Source: Pseudomonas sp. GOM7 (GTDB taxonomy: Bacteria > Pseudomonadota > Gammaproteobacteria > Pseudomonadales > Pseudomonadaceae). From it: a DNA stretch of 64,000 nt. Under the pieces are notes generated by a model that searched no databases, was not told where the DNA came from, and saw only the letters and a program-made list of their open reading frames with translations. This document shows positions 44,441-52,996 of this stretch, piece after piece (position 1 is the stretch's first letter; the number at the start of each line of letters is the position of its first letter). A program made the translations under genes and the position numbers. The stretch lies in contig NZ_CP113519.1 in the NCBI RefSeq assembly GCF_026723825.1, forward strand, positions 3,720,001 to 3,784,000. The letters run 5' to 3'.

Positions 44441-45419
44441 GTGATACCGGACTGGCAAGTGTGTTGGCTTGTTGGTTGTTCTTGTGTCTGTTCCGAATTG
44501 CCGCGTTTTTGCTGATGTTTTTGGTTTCGCCCTCCCGGGCGAGTCACTTTGCCCGGATGGCCGGCCCGACAAAAGTAACCAAACCCTCCGCCCGGTCATC
44601 CGAGCTAGGCGCCCCCGCCCTGCTACGCGAGGGTTCGTTACTCGCTTCGCTCGCCCTTCGGGCCAGCCTTCGGCTGTTACTCCGCTTCGCTACGTTTCAC
44701 TCCATCGCCGTTCCAGAGGCCCGCCGCGGTGGGCCATCCCTACCTAGGCGGCCCCGGCCATCGCGGCTCTCGGCTTTGGCATCCTGCGTCGCTCTACCTC
44801 CTGCATCCATGCAGTCGTCGCGACATCCATGTCGCTCAACCTCTTCCACGACGACTCCGTTCGCCCTCCTGGGCGGGCTCTGCACGCGCCTGAACCCGAG
44901 GTAACCCAGAAGTAGCACGGAGTGGTTGCACATGAGGTCAGCCTTAGGGCTGACCAGAATGCCGGCTGGAAGCCGGCAAGCTATTCAAGCGAATGAAACT
45001 ACGAGAATGAAAGTTTTGGTTTAACTCGATGGCCCAGTCGCGATTTCACAACTACCAGAACACGCCGGGCGTACCTTGGAATGCCGGTTCGTTCAGGCGC
45101 GCGAATGTCCCCCTTCAGGAGGGTGAGTGGAATCGTTGCGTAGAGGGGCGAGCGGCATGGATGCCGCGAGAGGCTTAAAGGGCCAGGGATGGCCCTTGTA
45201 AGCCGACCCTCGGAGCAGCGATGGAACGAACGAACCCCGGCGCAGCCGGGGCCGGATGGCGGGGGTGCGTTTCTTTTGCTTACTTTTCTTTGCGCATTTC
45301 AAAGAAAAGTGAGTCGCCCGAGGGGGCGAAACCCAGAATATCTGAAAACACCCAAGGCGGCGTCCAGAACACCAACCAAGACAACAAGACAACACACAAA
45401 CTTGCCAGTCCGGTCTCAA
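44441..45419. mobile_element. Palindromic composite repeat element, copy 2 (979 bp, inverted relative to copy 1)
   Basis: Read on the minus strand this unit repeats copy 1 module by module: the right end (45393-45419) matches the 27-bp terminal repeat of copy 1 with one change, the left end (44441 on) is more diverged. A stretch of at least 80 nt around the CTTTTCTTTG...CAAAGAAAAG hairpin is the same in both copies. The centre (about 44906-45075) shares the TTTCATTC and GGTCAGCC...GGCTGACC features. No transposase is encoded. The copies bracket about 12.7 kb of transport genes in inverted orientation. Confidence 0.75.
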
Positions 45420-45447
45420 ACCATGTCACAGGTCAGCCATGCTCTTC

Positions 45448-45480
45448 CAGCCGTGGTGCGCGCAGCGCACCCTACAGGGC
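45448..45480 (+). repeat. 33-bp direct repeat, copy 2
   Basis: Matches 44356-44388 at 32 of 33 positions. It supplies the stop codon and last two codons of the LysR gene that ends at 45472. Confidence 0.8.
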
Positions 45481-46326
45481 CATGATCCTTTCACAGGCCT
45501 GGATCAGCGCCGTGGCCAGCTCGCGGGCATGGCCGGGTAGCTGGGCACGGGCATGCAGGGCCACCTCCACCGGGGCCACCGTGGGAAACCCCTCGGCCTC
45601 GCCCAGCTCGCGATGCGCCGGGGTGATCAGCCGGCGCGGCAGCAAGGTCAGCCCAAGCCCCCCTTCGGCTGCGGCGCTGACGCCGGGCAGGCTGCTGCTG
45701 ACATAGGCGATACGCCAGGGCCTGCCCATGGCATCCAGCGCATGGGTCATCTCCAGGCGGTACAGGCCATTGGGCGGGAACACCGCCAGCGGCACCGGGT
45801 TGCGCGCCAGCACCGGGCGCTCGCGGCTGTCCAGCCAGGCCAGCGGTTCGGCCCAACTGGCCAAGCCCTTGACGCTGCCGGCACGCTGCTTGATTAGCGC
45901 CAGATCCAGTTCGCCAGCATTGAAGGCACGCCACACGTCATGGCTGAGACCGCTGGTGATCTCCAGGCGAATGCCGGGGTAGGCCTCGGCGAAGTCGGCC
46001 AGATAGGGCGTCAGACTGCTGGCGGCAAAATCGTCCGGCACGCCAAGACGCACCTCGCCCTCCTCCGCGCTGCGCCCCAGCGCCTGCTGCGCCTCGTCCA
46101 GCAGCGCGACGATGCGTTGGGCATAACCGAGCAGACGTTCGCCCTCGGTAGTGGTGACCACGTAGCGCCCGCTACGGTCGAGCAACTCTGCACCGACCTG
46201 CATCTCCAGACGGCGGATCTGCTGGCTGATGGTGGACTGGGTCAGGTGCAGGCTGGCGGCGGCACGGGTAAAGCCGCCGGTCTGCACCACGGCGAGAAAG
46301 CTGCGCAGAAGAACCGGGTCGAGCAT
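45472..46326 (-). CDS. LysR-family transcriptional regulator
   Basis: About 284 residues: winged helix-turn-helix (FLAVVQTGGFTRAAASLHLTQSTISQQIRRLEMQVGAELLDR) and an effector domain. I start at MLDPVLL (46326), the usual LysR beginning; in-frame ATGs up to 46350 are possible. It is divergent from the ureidoglycine aminohydrolase gene with about 140 bp between, so that gene is its likely target. Its last codons lie in a 33-bp dispersed repeat. Confidence 0.88.
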   Translation of the reverse strand: MLDPVLLRSFLAVVQTGGFTRAAASLHLTQSTISQQIRRLEMQVGAELLDRSGRYVVTTTEGERLLGYAQRIVALLDEAQQALGRSAEEGEVRLGVPDDFAASSLTPYLADFAEAYPGIRLEITSGLSHDVWRAFNAGELDLALIKQRAGSVKGLASWAEPLAWLDSRERPVLARNPVPLAVFPPNGLYRLEMTHALDAMGRPWRIAYVSSSLPGVSAAAEGGLGLTLLPRRLITPAHRELGEAEGFPTVAPVEVALHARAQLPGHARELATALIQACERIMAL

Positions 46327-46469
46327 GGATATAACCATCATGAAAGCCACTGCCAGGCATTCTACTATTTAATTTCCGAATCCAGCCGTCGCTTCCTTAT
46401 AGTGCTGGCACGTCAGTTTCCCCGCCGGGCGCCCGCCCGACGCTTCACCATCGCCGAGGCCTCTTCTCG

Positions 46470-47312
46470 ATGAGCAAAACCCCCTTCTACTACGCCCCGC
46501 ATGGCGGTCATCCCGGTCAGGAGCAACTGCTGACCGACCGCGCCATGTTCACCGAAGCCTATGCCGTGATCCCCAAAGGCGTGATGCGTGACATCGTCAC
46601 CAGCCATCTGCCGTTCTGGGACAACATGCGCATGTGGGTCATCGCCCGCCCGCTGACCGGCTTCGCCGAAACCTTCTCGCAATACATCGTCGAAGTCGCC
46701 CCCAACGGCGGCAGCGACAAGCCGGAGCTGGATCCAACTGCCGAGGGCGTGATCTTCGTCGTCGAAGGCACCTGCGACCTGACCTTGAACGGCACCGAGC
46801 ATGCCCTGCGTCCGGGCAGCTACGCTTTCATCCCGCCGCAAAGCGATTGGTCGCTGCGCAACAAGAGCAGCGAGGCGGTGCGCTTCCACTGGCTGCGCAA
46901 GGCCTACCAGGCGGTCGAGGGCGTGCCCTACCCGGAAGCCTTCGTCACCCACGAACAGGACATCGAGCCCATTGTCATGCCCGGCACCGAAGGCCGCTGG
47001 AGCACCACCCGTTTCGTCGACATCAGCGACATGCGCCATGACATGCACGTCAACATCGTCAATTTCGAGCCGGGCGGGGTGATCCCCTTCGCCGAAACCC
47101 ACGTCATGGAGCACGGCCTCTACGTGCTGGAAGGCAAGGCGGTGTATCGCCTCAACCAGGACTGGGTCGAAGTGGAAGCCGGTGACTTCATGTGGCTGCG
47201 CGCCTTCTGCCCACAGGCCTGCTACGCCGGCGGCCCGAGCCGCTTCCGCTACCTGCTGTACAAGGACGTCAACCGCCACATGCCACTGACCCTGGGTGGC
47301 CTGAAGCGCTGA
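46470..47312 (+). CDS. allE: (S)-ureidoglycine aminohydrolase
   Basis: A 280-residue double-cupin enzyme that releases ammonia from (S)-ureidoglycine to give ureidoglycolate in purine/allantoin breakdown. It starts MSKTPFYYAPHGGHPGQEQLLTDRAM (shown in part), with the first cupin around VIFVVEGTCDLTLNG and the second, metal-bearing cupin around GGVIPFAETHVMEHGLYVLEGKAVYRL (His, Glu, His ligands). The usual partners (allantoicase, allantoinase) are not in this window. A strong terminator follows. Confidence 0.88.
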   Translation: MSKTPFYYAPHGGHPGQEQLLTDRAMFTEAYAVIPKGVMRDIVTSHLPFWDNMRMWVIARPLTGFAETFSQYIVEVAPNGGSDKPELDPTAEGVIFVVEGTCDLTLNGTEHALRPGSYAFIPPQSDWSLRNKSSEAVRFHWLRKAYQAVEGVPYPEAFVTHEQDIEPIVMPGTEGRWSTTRFVDISDMRHDMHVNIVNFEPGGVIPFAETHVMEHGLYVLEGKAVYRLNQDWVEVEAGDFMWLRAFCPQACYAGGPSRFRYLLYKDVNRHMPLTLGGLKR

Positions 47313-47333
47313 GGCAGCCCTCGCCACGACACC

Positions 47334-47366
47334 AACGCCGCGCTCTTCGCAGAGCGCGGCGTTTTT
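47334..47366 (+). terminator. Terminator after ureidoglycine aminohydrolase
   Basis: AACGCCGCGCTC-TTCGCA-GAGCGCGGCGTT followed by TTT; a 12-bp stem 20 bp after the stop. Confidence 0.9.
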
Positions 47367-47397
47367 CGTTGCAACGTGGGCGAACCTCGCGCCCAGA

Positions 47398-48393
47398 TTA
47401 CTCGTCCGATGCCAGCTCCTTGCTCGGGCGCCGGTGCGCACCGAACACCGACTTCGGCGCCTGGCCGAAGAAGGCGGAAAACGCCGCACTGAAGTTGTTC
47501 GGGTAGCGATAGCCAACGCGGTACGCCACCTGCGCCACCTGATGACCGCTCTCCAGCAGGACATGGGCCTTGCGCATGCGCATCTCGTGGAGCATGCGGT
47601 GGGGCGTGGTGTTGAAGCGGTAGTGGAAACCTTCCTTGAGCTTGAATTCGTTCAACCCTACCGCTGCGCACAGATAGGCGATGGTCAGTGGCTGGTCGAG
47701 CTGTTCGATCATCAGGTCGCGAGCGCGCTCCAGTTTCTCGATGTCCTGAGTGCTGAATTGCAGCGTTTTGGGCGTTGCCGGGCAAAGCAGATTGAGCTGC
47801 TCGGACAGCAGACTGAGCGTGTGGATATGCATATCCAGCGCTGCGATACGCTGCGGGTCGTTGAGATACCGCTGCAGCGCTCCGGCATGGGCACTGCTGG
47901 CCCCGCTGGTCTTGCGAAAGGCCAGTTGGCGGATATGCCCCGAGCCCAGCAACGTCCCGGCACGCTCCGCGCCCAGGTACCTGACCAGAGTGTTCTCACC
48001 CACCAGCAGACGCAGTTGGGAAACCGTGGTGCCGGCTTCGTAGCAGCGTTCCCCCTGGCTGCCATGGAACGCGGTGACGGTGGTGAAGCCGGCACGGAAA
48101 CACAGCGTGTCACCATTGCGTGCCTTGTAGCCGGACTGCCCCTGCAGCCCCAGGGTGATCACCAGCATGTGGCGGTCATGAGGATCGACCGTCTCCTCGA
48201 TCAGATCGCGGGTCGGATGGTAGCGCGAGCGAACCACCAGCAGATCGTGATCCAGCACGAAACGCTCCGAATAGCAGTCGCCCAACTCTTCCGGCAGTTG
48301 CTGGCGCTCCCAGCCAGAGGTTTCCCGGCGTACCAAGCGTGCCTGGCTCATCGCCAATCGATGCGGCTGGGAGATCCGTTGCACAACGGCCAT
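47398..48393 (-). CDS. AraC-family regulator, PchR-like
   Basis: A 331-residue AraC/XylS regulator with two C-terminal helix-turn-helix units (LTIAYLCAAVGLNEFKLKEGFHYRFNTTPHRMLHEMRMRKAHVLL and VAQVAYRVGYRYPNNFSAAFSAFFGQAPKSVFG, named by their parts). The LKEGF and long N-terminal sensor domain are typical of PchR, which senses intracellular ferri-siderophore. It is divergent from a TonB receptor, the standard place for such a regulator. AGGAGG lies upstream of its ATG. The intergenic region carries a Fur-like site. Confidence 0.88.
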   Translation of the reverse strand: MAVVQRISQPHRLAMSQARLVRRETSGWERQQLPEELGDCYSERFVLDHDLLVVRSRYHPTRDLIEETVDPHDRHMLVITLGLQGQSGYKARNGDTLCFRAGFTTVTAFHGSQGERCYEAGTTVSQLRLLVGENTLVRYLGAERAGTLLGSGHIRQLAFRKTSGASSAHAGALQRYLNDPQRIAALDMHIHTLSLLSEQLNLLCPATPKTLQFSTQDIEKLERARDLMIEQLDQPLTIAYLCAAVGLNEFKLKEGFHYRFNTTPHRMLHEMRMRKAHVLLESGHQVAQVAYRVGYRYPNNFSAAFSAFFGQAPKSVFGAHRRPSKELASDE

Positions 48394-48430
48394 GGGTCCT
48401 TCCTCCTGTTCAGATACGGGAAAATCCAGA

Positions 48431-48484
48431 TTTCATACCAATCTATATGATACTCATTCTTATCTATCTATAGCATTGGTATCA
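48431..48484. promoter_or_regulatory. Fur-like site within an inverted repeat, iron-cluster promoter region
   Basis: TATATGATACTCATTCTTATC (48444-48464, named by its ends) resembles the GATAATGATAATCATTATC Fur consensus. It is enclosed by arms TTTCATACCAAT (48431-48442) and ATTGGTATCAAA (48475-48486), identical but for one base. The arms may be binding sites for the AraC regulator, so iron limitation and siderophore presence could both be read here. Confidence 0.6.
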
Positions 48485-48570
48485 AATCAATAGCACGCCA
48501 TGTTGCGAAGGTATCTGCCTACGGGGGCATCTGCGGCCCCGTTCGTCATTTACCGGGTTCGGGGGGATAG

Positions 48571-50556
48571 ATGGGAAAGATGGGTATCCGTTTGCCGGCC
48601 GGCATGCTGGGAGGCTTGCTGGCGCCGGCTCTGACGCTGGCGGCAACGCAGCAGTTGCCGGACATGACCGTTACCGCCAACAAGATCGAACAGGATCTGC
48701 AGGACGTACCGGCCAGTGTGTCGGTCGTACAGGGCGAGACCTTGCGCGACGCCGGGGCCGACGAGCTGCAGGCGCTGGCCCGGCGCACGCCGAACTTCGT
48801 CTTCCAGCCGTTCGGCCAGTCCGGCACCAACGTGCCGGTGATGCGTGGCATCAGCTCCAGCGCCACGGCGTTCTCCTCCTCCGTGCTGATGCTGGTCGAT
48901 GGCGTGCCCACCCTGATGGGTCAGGGCTTCGACCACAACCTGCTGGCGGTGGAGCGAGTGGAAATCCTCCGTGGCCCGCAATCGACCCTGTACGGGCGCA
49001 ACGCAGAGGCCGGCGTGATGCACCTGCATACCCGCCCCATCGACGACGCGCCCTACGCGCGGATCGATGCCACCCTGGGCAACCGCGACAAGCGCGTGCT
49101 GCGCTTCGATCTGAGCCAGGCGCTGGTGGCCGATACGCTGTACGGCGGCATCTCCGGCGAATGGCTCGAACAGGACGGTTTCATCGACAACGCCTACCGT
49201 GGCCGCGACGAGGATGATCGCGAGCGCCACAACGGCCGCGCCGTGCTGCGCTGGACACCCGCGTCAGCGACCAGCGCCACCTTGCGTTACAGCCGCCAGG
49301 ACTACCGTGATGGCGGCTCGCTATGGGGCGCGGCCGGCTCGTCGCGCCGCGAGGTGCGCTCCGGCACCCGTAGCTGGAACCATTCCAGCGGCCGTAGCCT
49401 GTCGCTGGATATCGAGCATGAGCTGGATTCCGGCCTGCGCCTGCGCTCGATCACGGCACGCAACGACTTCTACGATCGCGTGCGCCAGGACACCGACTTC
49501 CTGCCGATCGACGCCCTGCATCTGGAGCGCGACTACCACCTGAGCACCCTGTCCCAGGAGCTGCGCCTGGAAGGCGAAGGGGCCGAGAGTCAGTGGCTCG
49601 TCGGCCTCTATGCCGATCGCGACGACCACTCGCTGGATTATCGCCAGAAGCTGCCCATGGCCATGACCCGCACCCAGGTGGATCTGGGCGGCAACACCGC
49701 CGCCCTGTTCGGCCAGTGGACGCAAGCGCTGACCTCGCACTGGTCCCTGACCCTGGGCGCGCGGATGGAGCGCAACGAGGTCAGCCTGTCACCCCGTGAC
49801 AGCGGCAACCGCAGCGACCAGTGGCAACGCTTCACCCCCAAGCTGGCCTTGCAGTATGCCTGGAGCAGCGACACCCAGGCCTATGCCAGCTATTCGCAAG
49901 GCTTCCGTGCTGGCGGCTTCAATGCCTTCTCCGCCTCGGCCGGCTACCCAGGGTACGACCCGGAGCAGGTCGACGCCTATGAACTCGGCATCAAGGGCTG
50001 GGCCGCGGAACGTCGCCTGCGCTATTCGGCCGCCCTCTACTGGATGCAGATCAGCGACATGCAGGTGCAGCAGATCGTGCAGCCCGGGATGGTCTACATC
50101 ACCAATGCCGCCGAGGCCCGCAGCAGCGGCCTGGAACTGGAGGCCGACTACCTGCTCGGCGCCCATTGGCAACTGCAGGCTTCGCTTGGCATCAACCGCA
50201 CGCGCTTCGAGCGCTTTCAGGACGGCAGCGCCGACTACCAGGGCAACCGCGCCCCCTTCGCGCCCGACCTGACCAGCTACCTGGGCCTGCGCTACGACGC
50301 CGATAGCGGCTGGTTCGCCCAGGCCGGAGTCAGCGGAGTGGGTCGCACCTATCTCGATTCGGCCAACCGCTACGCCCGCGCCGGCTACGCCCTGCTCGAC
50401 CTGAGCGCCGGCTATGACTTCGAGCACCTGGGCCTGAGCGCCTACGTGGAAAACGCCACCGACAAGCGCTACGACGCCGTCGGTTACCTCAATGGCATGG
50501 CCCGCGTGTACAGCGAGCCACGCGAGATCGGCCTACGCCTGAGCTATCGATTATGA
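48571..50556 (+). CDS. TonB-dependent outer-membrane siderophore receptor
   Basis: A 661-residue receptor. Signal peptide ends LTLAA; a TonB-box-like DMTVTA follows, then the plug domain (VPVMRGISSS, VERVEILRGPQSTLYGRNAEAGVM) and a 22-stranded barrel ending LRLSYRL with the terminal hydrophobic residue pattern of outer-membrane proteins. It imports a ferric siderophore or another large metal chelate, identity unknown. It heads an operon: the methyltransferase start overlaps its stop (ATGA). A GGGGGG stretch serves as ribosome site. Confidence 0.9.
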   Translation: MGKMGIRLPAGMLGGLLAPALTLAATQQLPDMTVTANKIEQDLQDVPASVSVVQGETLRDAGADELQALARRTPNFVFQPFGQSGTNVPVMRGISSSATAFSSSVLMLVDGVPTLMGQGFDHNLLAVERVEILRGPQSTLYGRNAEAGVMHLHTRPIDDAPYARIDATLGNRDKRVLRFDLSQALVADTLYGGISGEWLEQDGFIDNAYRGRDEDDRERHNGRAVLRWTPASATSATLRYSRQDYRDGGSLWGAAGSSRREVRSGTRSWNHSSGRSLSLDIEHELDSGLRLRSITARNDFYDRVRQDTDFLPIDALHLERDYHLSTLSQELRLEGEGAESQWLVGLYADRDDHSLDYRQKLPMAMTRTQVDLGGNTAALFGQWTQALTSHWSLTLGARMERNEVSLSPRDSGNRSDQWQRFTPKLALQYAWSSDTQAYASYSQGFRAGGFNAFSASAGYPGYDPEQVDAYELGIKGWAAERRLRYSAALYWMQISDMQVQQIVQPGMVYITNAAEARSSGLELEADYLLGAHWQLQASLGINRTRFERFQDGSADYQGNRAPFAPDLTSYLGLRYDADSGWFAQAGVSGVGRTYLDSANRYARAGYALLDLSAGYDFEHLGLSAYVENATDKRYDAVGYLNGMARVYSEPREIGLRLSYRL

Positions 50557-51605
50557 CCCCACACACCGACGCGACCAGCGGCCACCCGCTGCAACCCTAC
50601 TGGAACCTGGCCCTGGCCTCGGTCCAGGCCGACGCCCTGCGCGTGGCCCTGGAGCTGAAGCTGTTCCGCCTGCTCGCCGAGCCGATGCCGGCCGGCAGCG
50701 TGGCCGAGCGTCTGCGCCTGCACCCGGACAACACCGAGCATCTGCTGGAAATACTCTGGAGCATGCGCCTGCTGGATCGTCAGGAAGCCGCAACGCCTGC
50801 GCAAGGCTGGCGCTACCAGGCCTCCTGGCTGGCGAGCCGCTACCTGGATCACGAATCGAAGCAGCATTGCGGCGACGCCTGGAGCCTGCGCCTGCAGGCG
50901 CTGCGCCATTTCGGCCAGCACCTGGACGAACAGCTACGCACCGGCGAGGCAAGCACCGCCCCCCGGCTCGCCGGCACCGCAGCCAACTGGCAGGCGGCAG
51001 CGCGCCTGCAGATCGCCCAGGAGCAACGGGCGGCAACGGCCGAGGCGGCGCTGGCGGTGTTCTCGCAACTGCCCGAATTCCCCCGTGCCCAACGCCTGCT
51101 CGACCTGGGCGGCGGCCCCGGGCTGGTCGCCATCGCCCTGGCCAAGGCCAACCCGAACCTGCGCGGCGAGGTGTTCGACCTGCCAGAGACCATCAGCGTG
51201 GCCGAAGAGAACATCCACGCGGCCGGCCTCGGCGGGCGTCTGCGGGGCCGCAGCGGCGACCTGATCCGCGACCCGATCGGCGAGGGCTATGACCTGATCT
51301 GGTGCTCCTCCGTGCTGCATTTCGTGCCCGATATCGACCAGGCTCTGGGCAAGATCCACGCCGCGTTGCGCCCAGGCGGCGTGCTGGTCTGCGCCCAGGC
51401 GGAAATTCCCGACAGCCAGGATGCGGCGCGGCAGATGCTCTCCTACTACCTGTCCATGCGCATGCTCGGGCGCCAGCTAACGCACGCCGGCGGCCTGCGC
51501 CAGGCTATGCAGCGGGCCGGTTTCAGCGCCTTGCAGACGCAGCACGAGGTGCCGTTCCCGGTGACCCCGGTCACCGCCGTGATCGGCCGCAGGAGCCTGC
51601 AATGA
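50553..51605 (+). CDS. SAM-dependent O-methyltransferase (Methyltransf_2-like)
   Basis: A 350-residue methyltransferase of the type acting on small phenolic or polyketide-like molecules. It has an N-terminal dimerisation winged-helix region (ALRVALELKLFRLLAEPMPAGSVAERL), SAM motif I LLDLGGGPGLVAIALAKANP, motif II GEVFDLPETI, and SSVLHFVPDIDQALGKIHAALRPGGVLV. Position between a siderophore receptor and an MFS carrier, with 4-bp overlaps on both sides, is unusual and suggests it modifies the imported ligand, or finishes one made elsewhere. No catalytic residue for a given substrate can be assigned. Confidence 0.83.
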   Translation: MTPHTDATSGHPLQPYWNLALASVQADALRVALELKLFRLLAEPMPAGSVAERLRLHPDNTEHLLEILWSMRLLDRQEAATPAQGWRYQASWLASRYLDHESKQHCGDAWSLRLQALRHFGQHLDEQLRTGEASTAPRLAGTAANWQAAARLQIAQEQRAATAEAALAVFSQLPEFPRAQRLLDLGGGPGLVAIALAKANPNLRGEVFDLPETISVAEENIHAAGLGGRLRGRSGDLIRDPIGEGYDLIWCSSVLHFVPDIDQALGKIHAALRPGGVLVCAQAEIPDSQDAARQMLSYYLSMRMLGRQLTHAGGLRQAMQRAGFSALQTQHEVPFPVTPVTAVIGRRSLQ

Positions 51606-52855
51606 CCCCCCAGGCATTGCATCTGCTCGGGCGCCAGGCGCTGTTCGGCTGGCTGAACTTCGTTCTGGCGGTGCCGAGCATCTACCTGTTGCTCGGCATG
51701 CCGCTGGTGATGCGCCAGCACGGTTGGTCGGGCACCGAGATCGGCCTGTTCCAGTTGGCCGGGCTGCCGGCGGTGTTCAAGTTCCTGCTGGCGCTGCCGG
51801 TGGAGCGCTGGCGCTTCGCCGGCGCGCATTACAGAAGCTGGGCACTGCTGCTGAACCTGGGGCTGGCGGTGGTTCTGCTGCTGGTGGGCAGGGAGGCACT
51901 GCTCGACAGGCACGGCCTGTTCTTCGCCCTGACGCTGCTGGCCGGGGTGCTGGCAACCTGGGCCGACATTCCGGTCAACGCCCTGGCGATCAAGCTTCTG
52001 CCGGAAGACCAACGCGTGCGCGCCGGGGCGATCCGCTCGGCGGCGCTGTTTCTGGCCGCCATCGTCGGTGGCGGCCTGATGCTGCTGGTGCACGCGCACT
52101 GGGGCTGGCAGGCCCCCTTCGTGCTGATGGCCGGCGCCCTGCTGCTGGGTGCGCTGTTGCTGCCGTTGCTGGGCGAAGGTGCGCCGCAAGGCCCGGCAGA
52201 CGCTGCACAGAGCAGGTACGAGCCGAACTGGCGCGGCTACTTCGAGCAACCCGGGGCAGCGCTGTGGACCTGCCTGCTGCTGTCCTGCTTTCCGTTCATT
52301 GGCGCCAGTTGGCTGTACCTCAAGCCGTTGCTGCTCGATCAGGGCATGCCGGCCACCCAGGTGGCCTGGGTGGCCGGCGTCGGCGGCGGCGTGGTCGGTG
52401 CCCTGGCCAGCGTGATGGGCGGGCGCCTGTTGCGCCGGCTCGGGGTCGCCCGGGCCATGCCGCTGTTCACCGGCTTCGCCCTCTTCGCCCTGGCCAGTCT
52501 GACCGCCGTGCTCTGGAGCCAGGCCGGCCCGCTCGGGCTGATCATCGGCGCAACGCTGGTGGCAGCGGCTATGGGCGCGATCTCCGCCATGGTCTTCGGC
52601 CTGATGATGTACTTCACCCGCCACCAGCGCCAGGCCGTCGATTACGGCCTGCAGGCCAGCCTGTTCGTGGTCTCGCGCCTGGCGGTGCCGGTGGCCGCCG
52701 GCGTGCTTCTGGATCGCCTGGGCTACACCGGCATGCTGCTCGGCCTGACCTCGGCCATGCTCGGCGTCTACCTCCTGACGCTGATCGCCGGCCCCGCCCT
52801 GGCACGCATCACCGAAGGCGAGCGAATCATGGCCGAGTGCGACCTGAAGAATTGA
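51602..52855 (+). CDS. MFS transporter, RhtX/FptX siderophore-transporter-like
   Basis: A 417-residue inner-membrane carrier with about 12 helices, beginning LHLLGRQALFGWLNFVLAVPSIYLLLGMPLVMRQHGWSGTEIGLFQLAGLPAVFKFLLALPVERWR (described by this region). The overall pattern and the receptor context recall FptX/RhtX, which take ferri-siderophore from periplasm to cytosol. An exporter is the alternative. ATG 51602 overlaps the methyltransferase stop. It ends the operon and is followed by a bidirectional terminator. Confidence 0.82.
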   Translation: MTPQALHLLGRQALFGWLNFVLAVPSIYLLLGMPLVMRQHGWSGTEIGLFQLAGLPAVFKFLLALPVERWRFAGAHYRSWALLLNLGLAVVLLLVGREALLDRHGLFFALTLLAGVLATWADIPVNALAIKLLPEDQRVRAGAIRSAALFLAAIVGGGLMLLVHAHWGWQAPFVLMAGALLLGALLLPLLGEGAPQGPADAAQSRYEPNWRGYFEQPGAALWTCLLLSCFPFIGASWLYLKPLLLDQGMPATQVAWVAGVGGGVVGALASVMGGRLLRRLGVARAMPLFTGFALFALASLTAVLWSQAGPLGLIIGATLVAAAMGAISAMVFGLMMYFTRHQRQAVDYGLQASLFVVSRLAVPVAAGVLLDRLGYTGMLLGLTSAMLGVYLLTLIAGPALARITEGERIMAECDLKN

Positions 52856-52950
52856 TAGCTACAGAGTGGTGGAAATATCGTTTCATACCGTCGTCATGAA
52901 AAAGCTCTGCTGGGTAGGTTTGAAACGTAGATAAACCGTACACAAACGAA

Positions 52951-52976
52951 AAAGGCCATCCCGGAGGATGGCCTTT
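52951..52976. terminator. Bidirectional terminator between MFS gene and ahpF
   Basis: AAAGGCCATCC-CGGA-GGATGGCCTTT with A-run upstream and TCT downstream; serves the two convergent genes. Confidence 0.88.
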
Positions 52977-52996
52977 CTCGTCTCTGCGATGCCCGA

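Noticed and set aside
45221..45706. Open frame spanning repeat element 2 and the LysR 3' end
   Set aside because: Starts in the repeat and continues antisense to the LysR gene; not a gene.
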